Source: Actinomadura violacea
GTDB taxonomy: Bacteria; Actinomycetota; Actinomycetes; Streptosporangiales; Streptosporangiaceae
DNA: 64,000 nucleotides
Direction of reading: 5' to 3'
Assembly: GCF_017573465.1 (NCBI RefSeq)
Contig: NZ_JAGEPF010000017.1
Location: forward strand, 186,001-250,000
In this document: positions 25,126 to 33,680 of the stretch, piece by piece
Layout: each line of letters starts with the position of its first letter
How positions within the stretch are numbered: the first letter of the stretch is position 1
The notes under the pieces: model-generated
Databases searched by the model: none
Seen by the model: only the letters and a program-made list of their open reading frames with translations
Told to the model about the DNA's origin: nothing
Program-made: the position numbers and the translations under genes

Positions 25126-26283
25126 TCACGTCGCCGCCGGCGGCGGGGACGCCGACGGCGACGCGGGGGACGGCGACGGCGCGGGGGTGGGGGCCGCGCC
25201 GCCGCCAAGGATGGGCAGTGGATCGCCCTGCCGCACGCGCACCCCGGAGCGGGTCGCCGCGACGGCCCGGCCCGACGCCGCGACCTGCAGCGTCCAGCCG
25301 CCGATCCGCACCCCGTTCAGCGCCGCGGGGCGCCCGCCCGACAGCAGCCCGAACACCACGGACGCGGGCCCGGCCGCCTGGCCGGGGGAGCACGGCAGCC
25401 CGCGCCCGGTCGTCCCGAGGTAGGCGCCCGCCCGGACCGCGCCGCCGTCCTTCACCGCCGTCGGCGCCGACAGCCGCGAGAACGTCGAGGCCAGCCCGTT
25501 CGGGTGGATGAGCAGCAGCATCGCGTGCCCAGAGGAGCGGCTGCACAGCCGGTAGAGACGGCCGGGCCCGGGTGCGAGGACCCGGCCGTCCCCTCCCGCG
25601 AACGCGATCGCCCTCGGGTCGCCGGCGGGCCGCATCGTCCACGGCCTACCGGGCCCCAAGGGCAGCTCCAGTCCGGTGGCCGCCCCGCTCACGGCGGCCT
25701 TCCCGTACTTCGCGAGGAGCGCGCGTTCGCCGTCCGGCACGACGTCGGACGGGGCGCTCCGCGCGAACGCCGCGAACGCCGGCGCGCCCGTCACCGACAC
25801 CTGCCAGCCGGTCTTCACATGCCGGGCGATGAACAGCGACGCGTCCGGCGGCGCGTCCACCCCGGCGGGCGGCGCGAGCACCGACGAGCCGAACGCCCAG
25901 CCCTTCGCCGCGTCCGCCCGCGACAGCAGCACGGTCGGCGCCGCCGGGGCGCGGCCGCCGAACTCGCGACGCGCGATCGCCGACCGCTGCCGGAGCACCG
26001 CGGTGCGCACCGTCCGGACCAGCGGCGCGGTCTTCGCGGTGGTCGTCGCGGGCTTGGCGCCCCGCGGCGGGCGCGCCGGGCGGGTCCGCTTCGACGCGGG
26101 CTCCGGCGCCGCCGCGGGGCGTCCCGGCGGCGACTGCACCGCCTGCGTCACCACCGCGCACAGCACGAGCAGGACGGCGCCCGCGCCGGCGCCGCCGAGC
26201 CGCACGATGCGGTTGGCCAGCGGCAGGACGGAGCCGCCGCCGGACCGCGGAGGGGACATCACCCGGCCAGGGTCGCGGCTCAC
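25126..26283 (-). CDS. Membrane-anchored LasA-fold M23 protein lacking zinc ligands
   Basis: A single N-terminal membrane helix (about residues 27-48) is followed by a Pro/Arg-rich spacer and a C-terminal domain aligned with LasA-type M23 peptidases: LPLGPGRPWTMRPAGD, GDGRVLAPGPGRLYRLC and LNGVRIGGWTLQV. The metal-binding positions appear lost: the family GPHVHF is GPASVVF here, and the first His and Asp region reads PAGDPRAIAF. It is therefore likely a non-catalytic regulator or binding protein of cell-wall enzymes. Start GTG 26283 or ATG 26259. Two CTTAR boxes 11 bp apart lie upstream. Confidence 0.7.
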   Translation of the reverse strand: MSRDPGRVMSPPRSGGGSVLPLANRIVRLGGAGAGAVLLVLCAVVTQAVQSPPGRPAAAPEPASKRTRPARPPRGAKPATTTAKTAPLVRTVRTAVLRQRSAIARREFGGRAPAAPTVLLSRADAAKGWAFGSSVLAPPAGVDAPPDASLFIARHVKTGWQVSVTGAPAFAAFARSAPSDVVPDGERALLAKYGKAAVSGAATGLELPLGPGRPWTMRPAGDPRAIAFAGGDGRVLAPGPGRLYRLCSRSSGHAMLLLIHPNGLASTFSRLSAPTAVKDGGAVRAGAYLGTTGRGLPCSPGQAAGPASVVFGLLSGGRPAALNGVRIGGWTLQVAASGRAVAATRSGVRVRQGDPLPILGGGAAPTPAPSPSPASPSASPPPAAT

Positions 26284-26308
26284 CCGATAAGGCGGCGCTT
26301 CGGACGGG

Positions 26309-26324
26309 TTAAGAGTCGGCTAAG
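26309..26324 (-). promoter_or_regulatory. CTTAR direct repeat, probable response-regulator site
   Basis: On the minus strand CTTAG and CTTAA occur with an exact 11-bp period (26320-26324 and 26309-26313), and a CTTAT lies 22 bp further on. The same 11-bp-spaced CTTAA motif occurs three times upstream of the adjacent two-component genes, so the OmpR-type regulator probably binds both. The site overlaps the end of the kinase gene. Confidence 0.5.
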
Positions 26325-27603
26325 GCGCCCCGTCACGCGGCGGCACGCCGAAACGGACCATCACCCGCGCGCCCCCGGCCGGTGACTCGCCGAGCTGGAG
26401 GCTGCCGTGGCTCGCCTCCGCCGTCCGCCGCACGATGTCCAGCCCGAGCCCCGTCGACGACGCCGTGCTGACCCCGCGCCGCAGCAGGTGCCGCCCGCCG
26501 AAACCCGGGCCCGCGTCGTCCACGGTCAGGTACACCGCGCCGCTGCGCGCCTCCAGCGCGACCCCCATCCCGCCGCCCTCCGGCGTGTGCGCGAAGACGT
26601 TGCCGAGCAGCGCGTCCAGGCACGCCGACAGGTCCTCCGCACGCACCCCGACCTGCAACGGCCCGGACGGGATGCGCATGTCCATCCGCCGGTCCTGCTC
26701 GTCGGCGAGCACCGACCAGAACCGCACCCGCTCCGCCACGACCGCCGTCGCGTCGGTGCACGGCGCCTCCGCCCGCACCGGCCGCCGCGTCGTGTTGATC
26801 AGCTCGGTGACGGTCCGCTCCAGCACGTCGACCTGCTCGCCGATCCGGCCCGCCTCCGCCGGGTCGCGCAGCGTCTCCGCCTCCAGCCGCAGCACCGTCA
26901 GCGGCGTGCGGAGCCGGTGCGACAGGTCCGCGGCCTGCTCCCGCTCCCGCGACAGCAGCGCGTCGATCTGCCCCGCCAGCTCGTTCAGCCCCACCGTCAC
27001 GTCGCGGATCTCCGGCGGGCCGCCCGGTTCGATCCGCGCGTCCCGGTCCCCGCTGGAGATGCCCTTGGCCAGCGCCGCCAGCCTGGTGATCCGGCGCACC
27101 AGCGACCGCGCCAGCCGGTCGGCGACCAGCACGCTCACCGCCAGCAGGCCCGCCGCCAGCCCCGCCAGGATCGCCCACGCCCGGCCGACGCCCGCGAACA
27201 TCTGCCGGTCGGTGACGAACGCGCGGATCACCGCAGTCCCGCCCCGGCCGCCGAGTACCGCCACCAGGATCTCCCGGCCGCCCGGCGTGTCCACGGTCAG
27301 GCTCCGGCCCCGTTCCGCGAGCCGCACCCCGGCGTCCCGCCCGGCCGGCGCGCCACTGAACCTCCCGTCCGGCCACAGCACCGTCATCGGGTAGCCGCTC
27401 GACGCCGTCTGCTGCAGCGCCACCTCGACCGTCCCCCGGTCGCCCGCCGCCACCACCGGCGCGAGCGCCTGCGCCCGCACGTTCGCCGCCGCGAGGGTCC
27501 GCGTCCGCGCCACGTCCCGCACCAGCAGCGCCAGCGGGACGAGGAACGCCACCAGCACCAGCACCACCGTCGAGGCCACCAGCAGCGTGATGTGCCGCCT
27601 CAC
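26320..27603 (-). CDS. Sensor histidine kinase
   Basis: This 427-aa kinase has two membrane segments (about residues 9-30 and 133-155) around an extracytoplasmic sensor domain, a HAMP region (RRITRLAALAKGISSGDRD), an H-box ADLSHRLRTPLTVLRLEAE, an N-box LLGNVFAHTPEGG and G-boxes DDAGPGFGG and STGLGLDIVRR. It should phosphorylate the response regulator encoded immediately upstream; GTG 27603 overlaps that gene's stop (GTGA). The signal is unknown; the operon next door suggests envelope or redox stress. Confidence 0.93.
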   Translation of the reverse strand: MRRHITLLVASTVVLVLVAFLVPLALLVRDVARTRTLAAANVRAQALAPVVAAGDRGTVEVALQQTASSGYPMTVLWPDGRFSGAPAGRDAGVRLAERGRSLTVDTPGGREILVAVLGGRGGTAVIRAFVTDRQMFAGVGRAWAILAGLAAGLLAVSVLVADRLARSLVRRITRLAALAKGISSGDRDARIEPGGPPEIRDVTVGLNELAGQIDALLSREREQAADLSHRLRTPLTVLRLEAETLRDPAEAGRIGEQVDVLERTVTELINTTRRPVRAEAPCTDATAVVAERVRFWSVLADEQDRRMDMRIPSGPLQVGVRAEDLSACLDALLGNVFAHTPEGGGMGVALEARSGAVYLTVDDAGPGFGGRHLLRRGVSTASSTGLGLDIVRRTAEASHGSLQLGESPAGGARVMVRFGVPPRDGAP

Positions 27604-28283
27604 GACGGGTCGACGATCTTCACGCCGGAGCCGCGCACCGACCGCAGGTACCGCGGCTCCGAGGCCGACTCGCCCAGCTTGCGGCGCAGCCACGCCACGT
27701 GCACGTCGATCGTCTTGTTCGCCCCGCCGAGCGGCACGTGCCACACCTCGGTGAGCAGCTCCCGCTTCGACACCACCTGCCCCGGCCGCGACGCCAGGTA
27801 GAGCAGCAGGTCGAACTCCTTCGGCGACAGCTCCAGCGGCCGCCCGTCCAGCGCCGCCTCGCGCGCCGCCGCGTTCATCCGCAGCCCGCCCACCCGCACC
27901 TCGCGCGCCGCCGCGCCCGGGTCCTCCGCCCGGCGCAGCACCGCCCGCACCCGCGCGTCGAGCTGCCCCGCGCCGAACGGCTTCACCAGGTAGTCGTCCG
28001 CGCCCGCGTTCAGGATCCGCTCGATCTCCCGCTCGTCGTCGCGGGCCGTCGCGACGATCACCGGGACGGAGCTGACCGCGCGCAGCATCCGCAGCACCTC
28101 CGCGCCGTCCAGGTCGGGCAGCCCGAGGTCGAGGATCACCAGGTCCGGGCGGGCGCCCACCGCCCGGCGGATGCCGTCCATGCCCGTGGGCGCGGACGCG
28201 ACCGCGTGCCCGCGCTCGCCCAGCGCGCGGACGAGCCTGCTGCGCACCTCGGCGTCGTCCTCCACCAGCAACAGTTGCGCCAC
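27600..28283 (-). CDS. OmpR-family response regulator
   Basis: This 227-aa regulator has a receiver domain with the phosphorylated Asp in LVILDLGLPDLDGAEVLRML, the conserved Thr/Lys in IVATARDDE and DYLVKPFGAGQLDARVRAVLRR, and a C-terminal winged helix (LELSPKEFDLLLYLASRPGQVVSKRELL, IDVHVAWLRRKLGE). GTG 28283 is the start. It is divergent from a secreted-protein gene, and the shared 99-bp intergenic region carries three CTTAR boxes at 11-bp spacing that are its likely binding site. Confidence 0.95.
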   Translation of the reverse strand: MAQLLLVEDDAEVRSRLVRALGERGHAVASAPTGMDGIRRAVGARPDLVILDLGLPDLDGAEVLRMLRAVSSVPVIVATARDDEREIERILNAGADDYLVKPFGAGQLDARVRAVLRRAEDPGAAAREVRVGGLRMNAAAREAALDGRPLELSPKEFDLLLYLASRPGQVVSKRELLTEVWHVPLGGANKTIDVHVAWLRRKLGESASEPRYLRSVRGSGVKIVDPS

Positions 28284-28331
28284 GGCGCCACGCTAGACCG
28301 GGAAAGCGGCCGATAAGGGACCTATAGACGC

Positions 28332-28358
28332 CTTAATGGCGGCTTAACCGAACCTTAG
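28332..28358 (+). promoter_or_regulatory. Three CTTAR boxes at 11-bp spacing
   Basis: CTTAA (28332-28336), CTTAA (28343-28347) and CTTAG (28354-28358) repeat with a strict 11-bp period, one helical turn, as OmpR-type regulators prefer. They lie between the response regulator and the divergent secreted protein gene. A related pair lies upstream of the LasA-fold gene. Confidence 0.55.
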
Positions 28359-28382
28359 CCATCGATCTGGAACAGTTCGCGC

Positions 28383-28931
28383 ATGTCCAAGCACAGCGTG
28401 CTCGCCGCCGCGGTCTGGTCGGCGGCCGCGGTGCTCGGGGTCGGCGCCGGCATGGCGGCGATCTCCGCCGTCGGCACCGGGATCACCGAACGCGGCGTCG
28501 AGCCGATGACGCCCGGCCAGGTGGACGCCGCGCTCGCCGCACCGGCGACGCCGCCGGGCCCGCCGCCCGCGCCCGCGCCGTCCTCACCGCCGCCGCGCGA
28601 CCCGCCCCGTCCCGCCCCGACCGTCACCGTGACCCGGCAGGTCACCACCGCGATCAGCGACCTCGCCTCCGAGGCCGGCGACGTCGTCGCCCGCTGCGAG
28701 CGCGGCGCCGCCTTCCTCGTCTCCTGGACGCCCGCGCAGAACTTCAGCGTCGGCGCCAGCAACCGCACGCCGCCCGGGCCGGTGTTCGTCCGGTTCCAGT
28801 CGTCCGCCCGGCTCGTCACGATGACCGTCACCTGCCACGCGGACCGCCCGTCCGCCGCCGTCAGCGTGGACCGCCGCGACGGCGACCACCGCACCCGGTA
28901 CCCGCACCGCCATTACCCGGGCGGGGGCTAG
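28383..28931 (+). CDS. Exported or membrane-anchored hypothetical protein
   Basis: The 182-aa product starts with SKHSVLAAAVWSAAAVLGVGAGMAAISAVG, a membrane anchor or signal. A Pro-rich segment (about residues 55-80) follows, then a 90-residue domain (TVTRQVTTAISDLASEAGDVVARCERGAAFLVSWTPAQNF) with two cysteines that could pair. Similar proteins sit next to two-component systems in other actinomycetes, but no function is known to me. It is divergent from the response regulator, with shared CTTAR boxes. Its end overlaps the convergent ABC permease gene by 4 bp. Confidence 0.65.
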   Translation: MSKHSVLAAAVWSAAAVLGVGAGMAAISAVGTGITERGVEPMTPGQVDAALAAPATPPGPPPAPAPSSPPPRDPPRPAPTVTVTRQVTTAISDLASEAGDVVARCERGAAFLVSWTPAQNFSVGASNRTPPGPVFVRFQSSARLVTMTVTCHADRPSAAVSVDRRDGDHRTRYPHRHYPGGG

Positions 28932-29725
28932 GCGGCCGGGTCGCGCCGCAGCAGGACCAGCACGGACACCGCCGCGGCCAGCGCGATCGTGGCGACCTGG
29001 CACACGACCCCGGTGCCGAGACGGGCCGTCCCGTGCGGGTCGAACAGGTGCGTCCAGTCCTGCCAGTAGTGCACCGGCAGGACGCGCTGGACGGCGCGCA
29101 GCACCGGCGACCCGTTCAGGATGCTCGCCGCGACGACGAACGCGACGGCGGCGCCGAGCGCCTCGGCGCCGCGCGGCAGCAGCAGCCCCAGTGCGAACGC
29201 GATCGCGGCGATGCTGAGCATGCACAGCAGCGTGTATCCGGATGCCGCGAGCACCCGCCCGATCGCGTCGCCCATCGACAGATCGGGCGCGCCGATGATC
29301 CGGAACGGGTGCCAGCCGAACACCGCCAGCCCGATGACCATGCCCCCGGCCAGCACGAACGCGACCGAAGCGGCCGTGATGACCACCACCGCGCCGAACT
29401 TGCCCGCGAGCAGCCGCGCCCGGCCGACCGGCGCGACGTACAGGTAGCGCAGCGTCCCCCAGTCCCGGTCGGACGAGCCGATCGCACCCGCCAGCATCGC
29501 CACCACGATCGGCAGCAGCAGCGGGCCGATGAACTCCAGGCTCGCCATCGCGTGGTTCAGCGCCGAGAACCCCGACGCGCCGAACAGCCCGCCCTGGTTC
29601 CCGTTGCGGCGCCCGGCCCGCGACGCCGTCGCCAGCCCCGCGATGACCGGCACCGCGGCCAGGAACGCCAGCGCGACCAGCGTGCGGATCCGCAGCAGCT
29701 GGGTCCTCAGCTCAACGCGCAGCAT
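28928..29725 (-). CDS. ABC transporter permease (ABC-2 type)
   Basis: This 265-aa protein has six hydrophobic segments and the ABC-2-type features ELRTQLLRIRTLVALAFLAAVP and DRDWGTLRYLYVAPVGRARLLAGKF. It overlaps the upstream ATPase gene by 14 bp and should form an exporter with it. The locus ends here and converges on the 28,383 gene. The exported molecule is unknown. Confidence 0.88.
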   Translation of the reverse strand: MLRVELRTQLLRIRTLVALAFLAAVPVIAGLATASRAGRRNGNQGGLFGASGFSALNHAMASLEFIGPLLLPIVVAMLAGAIGSSDRDWGTLRYLYVAPVGRARLLAGKFGAVVVITAASVAFVLAGGMVIGLAVFGWHPFRIIGAPDLSMGDAIGRVLAASGYTLLCMLSIAAIAFALGLLLPRGAEALGAAVAFVVAASILNGSPVLRAVQRVLPVHYWQDWTHLFDPHGTARLGTGVVCQVATIALAAAVSVLVLLRRDPAA

Positions 29726-30632
29726 GCTCGCCCTCCCCTTCGGTCATCGTCAGGAACGCCTCCTCCAGCGACCGGTCCGCCCGGGTCACCGACATGACGC
29801 CGACACCCGCCGTGACCAGCGCCTCCACGAGCGCGGCGGGCGGCGTCCCGGGCGCGGTCACCACCAGCCGCCCGTCCTGCACGGCGACCGAGGCGACGCG
29901 CCGCTCCGCCCGCAGCACCTCCGCCGCCCGCGCGGTGTCGTCCACCTCGACCCGGTAGGCGTCCTCGCCGCCGAGCAGCTCCTCCAGCGGGCCCGACGCG
30001 ACGAGCCGCCCGCGGTTCATCACCACGATGTGCGTCGCGAGCTGCTGCACCTCCGCCAGCTGGTGGCTGGACACCAGCACCGCCGCGCCGTCCCGCGCCG
30101 CCTGCGCGAGCCGCTCGCGCAGCGCCCGCACCTCCGCCGGGTCCAGGCCGTTCGCCGGCTCGTCGAGGATCAGCACGTCCGGCGCGCGCATCAGCGCCTG
30201 CGCGAGCATCAGCCGCTGCTTCATCCCCATCGAGTAGCCCTTGACCTTCCGGTCGACCGCCGCGCCGAGGCCCGCGAGGCCGAGCGCGTCGTCCAGCGCG
30301 GGCGGCGGCCACGCCCGGCCCGTCGCCGCCCACAGCAGCTTCAGGTTCGCCGTCCCGGACAGGTGCGGGACGAACGCCGGGCCGTCGATCAGGACGCCGA
30401 CCCGCCGCAGCACCGGCGCCCCGAGCCCGACCCGCTCGCCGAGGATCGTCGCGGTACCCGCGTCCGGCCTCGACAGCCCGAGCAGCATCCGCATCGTCGA
30501 GGTCTTCCCGGCGCCGTTCGGGCCGAGCAGCGCGCAGACCTGCCCGGACCCGACCGCGAAGCCGAGCCCGCCGACGGCCTGCCGCCGCCCGTACCGCTTG
30601 GACAGCCCGCTCGCACTGATCACCGTTGCCAT
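29712..30632 (-). CDS. ABC transporter ATP-binding protein
   Basis: This 306-aa ATPase has Walker A (LLGPNGAGKTSTMR), signature (GYSMGMKQRLMLAQAL), Walker B (DVLILDEPANGLDP) and H-loop (VLVSSHQLAEV). The C-terminal part (about residues 225-306) is the accessory domain of drug/lantibiotic-type exporters. ATG 30632 lies inside the end of the upstream membrane protein gene, and its own end overlaps the permease gene, so the three genes are tightly coupled. Confidence 0.92.
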   Translation of the reverse strand: MATVISASGLSKRYGRRQAVGGLGFAVGSGQVCALLGPNGAGKTSTMRMLLGLSRPDAGTATILGERVGLGAPVLRRVGVLIDGPAFVPHLSGTANLKLLWAATGRAWPPPALDDALGLAGLGAAVDRKVKGYSMGMKQRLMLAQALMRAPDVLILDEPANGLDPAEVRALRERLAQAARDGAAVLVSSHQLAEVQQLATHIVVMNRGRLVASGPLEELLGGEDAYRVEVDDTARAAEVLRAERRVASVAVQDGRLVVTAPGTPPAALVEALVTAGVGVMSVTRADRSLEEAFLTMTEGEGEHAAR

Positions 30633-31564
30633 TGCCTCCCCTTCGCCATGAACCTCGCCATGAGCAGAGCGCTCGTGGCGGCCGCGCCGGCGGCCCCGGC
30701 GCCGAGCGTGAGGACGGCCAGGTCCGCCACCGACGCCGAGGGCCACAGCTCGCCGTGGAACGCGACCGCGACCTGGACCGCGACGCATCCCGCCACCAGC
30801 GACGCCTCGCCGGCGCGCCGCGTCCGCGGCCGTTCCGGACGGGCGATGAACCCGGCGACCGCGTTGCCGATCACGCAGAACGCCAGGTTGGACGCGAACT
30901 CGACGGCGAACGCCCAGGCGATGAGGCCCGGGTCCGTCCAGTGCTCGCCGGCGACCATCCCGCCGACGATCCCCGCAGCGGCCAGGGCGCTGGCCAGCGC
31001 GAACACGGCCGTCGCGTGGTCGCGCACCCGGTCCGCGGCGGCCGGTGTCGCCCACCGCCGCAGCACGGGCAGGCGCTGCCCGACCAGCAGGACGTCGCCG
31101 AGCCAGTCGTGCCGCCACCGCTCCCGCGGCCGCGTCCCGCGGCACCGCGCGAGCATCACCGTCACGGCGACCGCGCACGCCGACATCACGGCGAGCCCGG
31201 CGACCATGGCCCACGTCCGCCCGGTCCACGACCGGCGCACCGCCGCGACGCCGGCCCACTCGGCGGCGAGCGTCAGCCCGACCAGCGCGGTCAGCGCGCC
31301 CGCCGCCCGGACCGTCTGGCGCTCCCGGTCCGGGCCGCCCGGCGCCCGCCACGCGAGCAGCCGCAGCGCGATCACCGCGGCGAGCATCGGCACCGCGAAC
31401 TGGGCCAGCGATACAGCCGCGTTGTACGGGTCGTCCTGCCACGGGCTCGCCGCCCGGACTTCCCGGTCCTGCGTCTCCAGCACCGTCAGCGCCTCGAACA
31501 GGCAGGCCAGGGCGAGGCCCGCCAGTACGGCGCGCGGTGGTCGCGTCCGTTCCATGGCCGCCAT
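30620..31564 (-). CDS. Membrane protein of the PadR-linked ABC locus
   Basis: This 314-aa protein has about eight hydrophobic segments and no motif I recognise. It precedes and overlaps the ATPase gene by 13 bp, suggesting a second membrane component of the exporter. The start may be ATG 31564 or ATG 31555 (MERTRPPRAVL). The first candidate lies within a palindromic PadR-type operator, so the downstream start may be favoured. Its expression is very probably controlled by the divergent PadR gene. Confidence 0.65.
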   Translation of the reverse strand: MAAMERTRPPRAVLAGLALACLFEALTVLETQDREVRAASPWQDDPYNAAVSLAQFAVPMLAAVIALRLLAWRAPGGPDRERQTVRAAGALTALVGLTLAAEWAGVAAVRRSWTGRTWAMVAGLAVMSACAVAVTVMLARCRGTRPRERWRHDWLGDVLLVGQRLPVLRRWATPAAADRVRDHATAVFALASALAAAGIVGGMVAGEHWTDPGLIAWAFAVEFASNLAFCVIGNAVAGFIARPERPRTRRAGEASLVAGCVAVQVAVAFHGELWPSASVADLAVLTLGAGAAGAAATSALLMARFMAKGRQWQR

Positions 31565-31611
31565 AGTACGCGCCTCGTACTACGTGGCAAGTAGCAACGC
31601 GTCTCGTACTA
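31564..31611. promoter_or_regulatory. Two PadR-type operators between divergent genes
   Basis: TAGTACG-N5-CGTACTA (31564-31582) is a perfect 7-bp inverted repeat. A second, imperfect copy reads TAGCAACGCGTCTCGTACTA (31592-31611); both end in the same TCTCGTACTAC/CCTCGTACTAC string. They occupy the gap between the PadR gene and the ABC membrane protein gene, as expected for a local repressor. Confidence 0.6.
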
Positions 31612-31622
31612 CAATCAGGAGC

Positions 31623-31922
31623 GTGCACAGCAACGACGCCCAGATGCTCGTCCTGACCGTCCTCGCCGACGGGCCCCTGCACGGCTACGCCATCAACGCC
31701 GCGATCGAGGAGCTCACCGGCCGCAAGCTCGGCCCCGGCAGCCTCTACGGCGCGCTGTCCCGGCTCGAGGCCCGCGAGCTGATCCGCCCGTCGGACGGCG
31801 CGTCCGAGGGGCGCCACCGCACCATGTGCATTACCGACGCCGGCCGCGCGGCGCTCCGCGCCGAACTGGAGCAGATGGCCCGCGTCTCCCAGGCGGGGCT
31901 CCGAGCGCTGGGCCCGGCATGA
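31623..31922 (+). CDS. PadR-family transcriptional regulator
   Basis: This 99-aa winged-helix repressor reads MLVLTVLADGPLHGYAINAAIEELTG, then GPGSLYGALSRLEARELIRP and RHRTMCITDAGRAALRAELEQ, all PadR features. GTG 31623 follows AGGAGC. It is divergent from an ABC exporter operon and has two inverted repeats in front of it. Its stop overlaps the ATG of a membrane protein gene (ATGA). It probably represses the exporter until a toxic ligand binds. Confidence 0.92.
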   Translation: MHSNDAQMLVLTVLADGPLHGYAINAAIEELTGRKLGPGSLYGALSRLEARELIRPSDGASEGRHRTMCITDAGRAALRAELEQMARVSQAGLRALGPA

Positions 31923-32629
31923 GGGCGTCCGCGCTCTACCCGCCGGCCGTCCGCGAACGCTGGGGCGCCGAGATCGACGACGCCCTCCGCGACACCGGCG
32001 CCCGCGCCTGGCCCGACACCCTCGCCGGCGCCGCCCGCCTCTGGCTCCACCCCACCGACTGGCCCGAGACCCGCGCCGGGCAGACGCGCCGCACCGTCGC
32101 CGTCGCCCTCTTCGCGATCCTCGCCCTGTCGACGCTGCTGCTGCGCGCCATCGAGCCGTCGCGCACGCTGACCGCCGACACCGCCCACCCCGCGACCAGC
32201 CTGTGGCTGGCCCCGATCCTCCTCGGCGCCGCCCTCGCCGCCCCGCTCCCGCCGCTGCGGTGGGAGCCGCTGCGCCGCCTCGCCGTCCAGACCGTCCGCA
32301 CCCTGACCGCCCCCGCGGCGGCCGTACTGGCCCTGATCCTGACGGCCCGCAGCGGCGTGTTCGCCTCACCGTCCGCCCCGGTGGCCGTCGCGCTGCTCGC
32401 CTACTACTGGGCCACGCTCGCCTTCATCGCCCACCGCCTCTGCGCCCTCGTCGCCCGCGCCGGGACGGCCCCGTCCGCCCGCCGCCTGAGCGCCGCCCTG
32501 GCCCTCACCGGCACCGGGCTCGCCGCGGCGGCGGCGCAGAGCGCCACGACCGCCGTCCCCGCCACCCTCGCCCTGGCCGCCCTGGCGATCGCCGCCCTCG
32601 CCACAGCGCGCGACCTCGCCCGGGCCTAG
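31919..32629 (+). CDS. Membrane protein co-translated with padR
   Basis: This 236-aa protein has a soluble N-terminus with LYPPAVRERWGAEIDDALRDTG, a segment common to proteins encoded after PadR genes, and about five to six hydrophobic segments. The ATG at 31919 overlaps the PadR stop. No enzyme motif is visible. It may be an accessory part of the same stress-response locus. Confidence 0.65.
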   Translation: MRASALYPPAVRERWGAEIDDALRDTGARAWPDTLAGAARLWLHPTDWPETRAGQTRRTVAVALFAILALSTLLLRAIEPSRTLTADTAHPATSLWLAPILLGAALAAPLPPLRWEPLRRLAVQTVRTLTAPAAAVLALILTARSGVFASPSAPVAVALLAYYWATLAFIAHRLCALVARAGTAPSARRLSAALALTGTGLAAAAAQSATTAVPATLALAALAIAALATARDLARA

Positions 32630-32635
32630 GAGCCG

Positions 32636-33544
32636 TCAGGCGGCCGGGAACGGGCTGCCTTCCTCCGCGACGAGATCGGCCGCGGCCTGGCAGAAGGCCC
32701 GGATCCGGTTGGTCTCCGCGGCCGCCCGCCAGACCAGCCGCCACTCGAACGGCGGCCCGTCCGACATCGGGACGTACACGACGTCCGGCCGAGAGTCGTA
32801 AAGGCTCGCGTGCCGCGGCACCGGGAAGACGCCGCGCCCGGCCCCGACCAGGGCGAACATCTCCTGGACCGTGCCGAACTCCATCCCCCGCTCGATCGGC
32901 CTGCCGCCGGGCGTGCCCGCGGGCACCGACAGCGCGTCCAGTTCGGCCGGGATGCCGCGCGGACGCAGGACCTTGTCGCGCGCGAGATCCTCGACGGACA
33001 CCGCGTCGCGGCGCGCGAACGGATGCCGCGCCGAGACGGCCAGCACCGGCGGCTCGCGGAACAGCACCGGGCTCGCCGCCAGGTCCGGACCGGACCCGGC
33101 GGCCGCGATGAGCAGGACGTCGACGACGTCGTCGTCCAGCAGGCCCGTCCCGTCGGCGTAGCGGCTCTCCTGGATCCGGACCTGGCACGCCGGATGCCGG
33201 GCCTGGAACACCTCCGCCACCCGCAGCACGAACTGCGCGACGGCCGTGCCGAGGAACCCCGCCCGCAGGACCCCGTCCACGCCCCGCCCCGCCGCGACCG
33301 CCCGCTCGAAACCGTCGAGTATCTGCTGGTGGGCGGGCCGCACGTCGTCGTAGAGCCGCCGCCCGATCGGGGTCAGCGCGACCCGGCGGCTGGTCCGGTC
33401 GAACAGCGCCGCGCCCACCGACCGCTCCAGCTTCTTGATCGTCTTGCTGACCATCGCCACCGAGACGTGCAGCCGCTCGGCGCTGCGGCCGAAGTGCAGC
33501 TCCTCGCCGACCGTCAGGAAGACCTCGATCTCGCGCCGCTCCAC
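32636..33544 (-). CDS. LysR-family transcriptional regulator
   Basis: This 302-aa regulator has an HTH (EIEVFLTVGEELHFGRSAERLHVSVAMVSKTIKKLERSVG) and an effector domain (GVLRAGFLGTAVAQFVLRVAEVFQARHP). GTG 33544 follows GAAGGGGGAG. It is divergent from an NmrA-like and DUF1772 gene pair across 136 bp and probably regulates them. Confidence 0.92.
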   Translation of the reverse strand: MERREIEVFLTVGEELHFGRSAERLHVSVAMVSKTIKKLERSVGAALFDRTSRRVALTPIGRRLYDDVRPAHQQILDGFERAVAAGRGVDGVLRAGFLGTAVAQFVLRVAEVFQARHPACQVRIQESRYADGTGLLDDDVVDVLLIAAAGSGPDLAASPVLFREPPVLAVSARHPFARRDAVSVEDLARDKVLRPRGIPAELDALSVPAGTPGGRPIERGMEFGTVQEMFALVGAGRGVFPVPRHASLYDSRPDVVYVPMSDGPPFEWRLVWRAAAETNRIRAFCQAAADLVAEEGSPFPAA

Positions 33545-33680
33545 CCGCTCCCCCTTCGATAACCCACCGGTTAACGATCCTTGCGAGATCGGGCGTTGTT
33601 CGCGAATCGCCCAGGCGCGAGAGTCGAGACATGGCCGGGACGCCCCCGGCTCTCACTTCCGAATCAGAGGAAAAACCCTT

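Noticed and set aside
28584..29225. Minus-strand frame antisense to the exported-protein gene
   Set aside because: Its translation is low-complexity Arg/Gly/Ala and conflicts with the better-supported gene on the plus strand.
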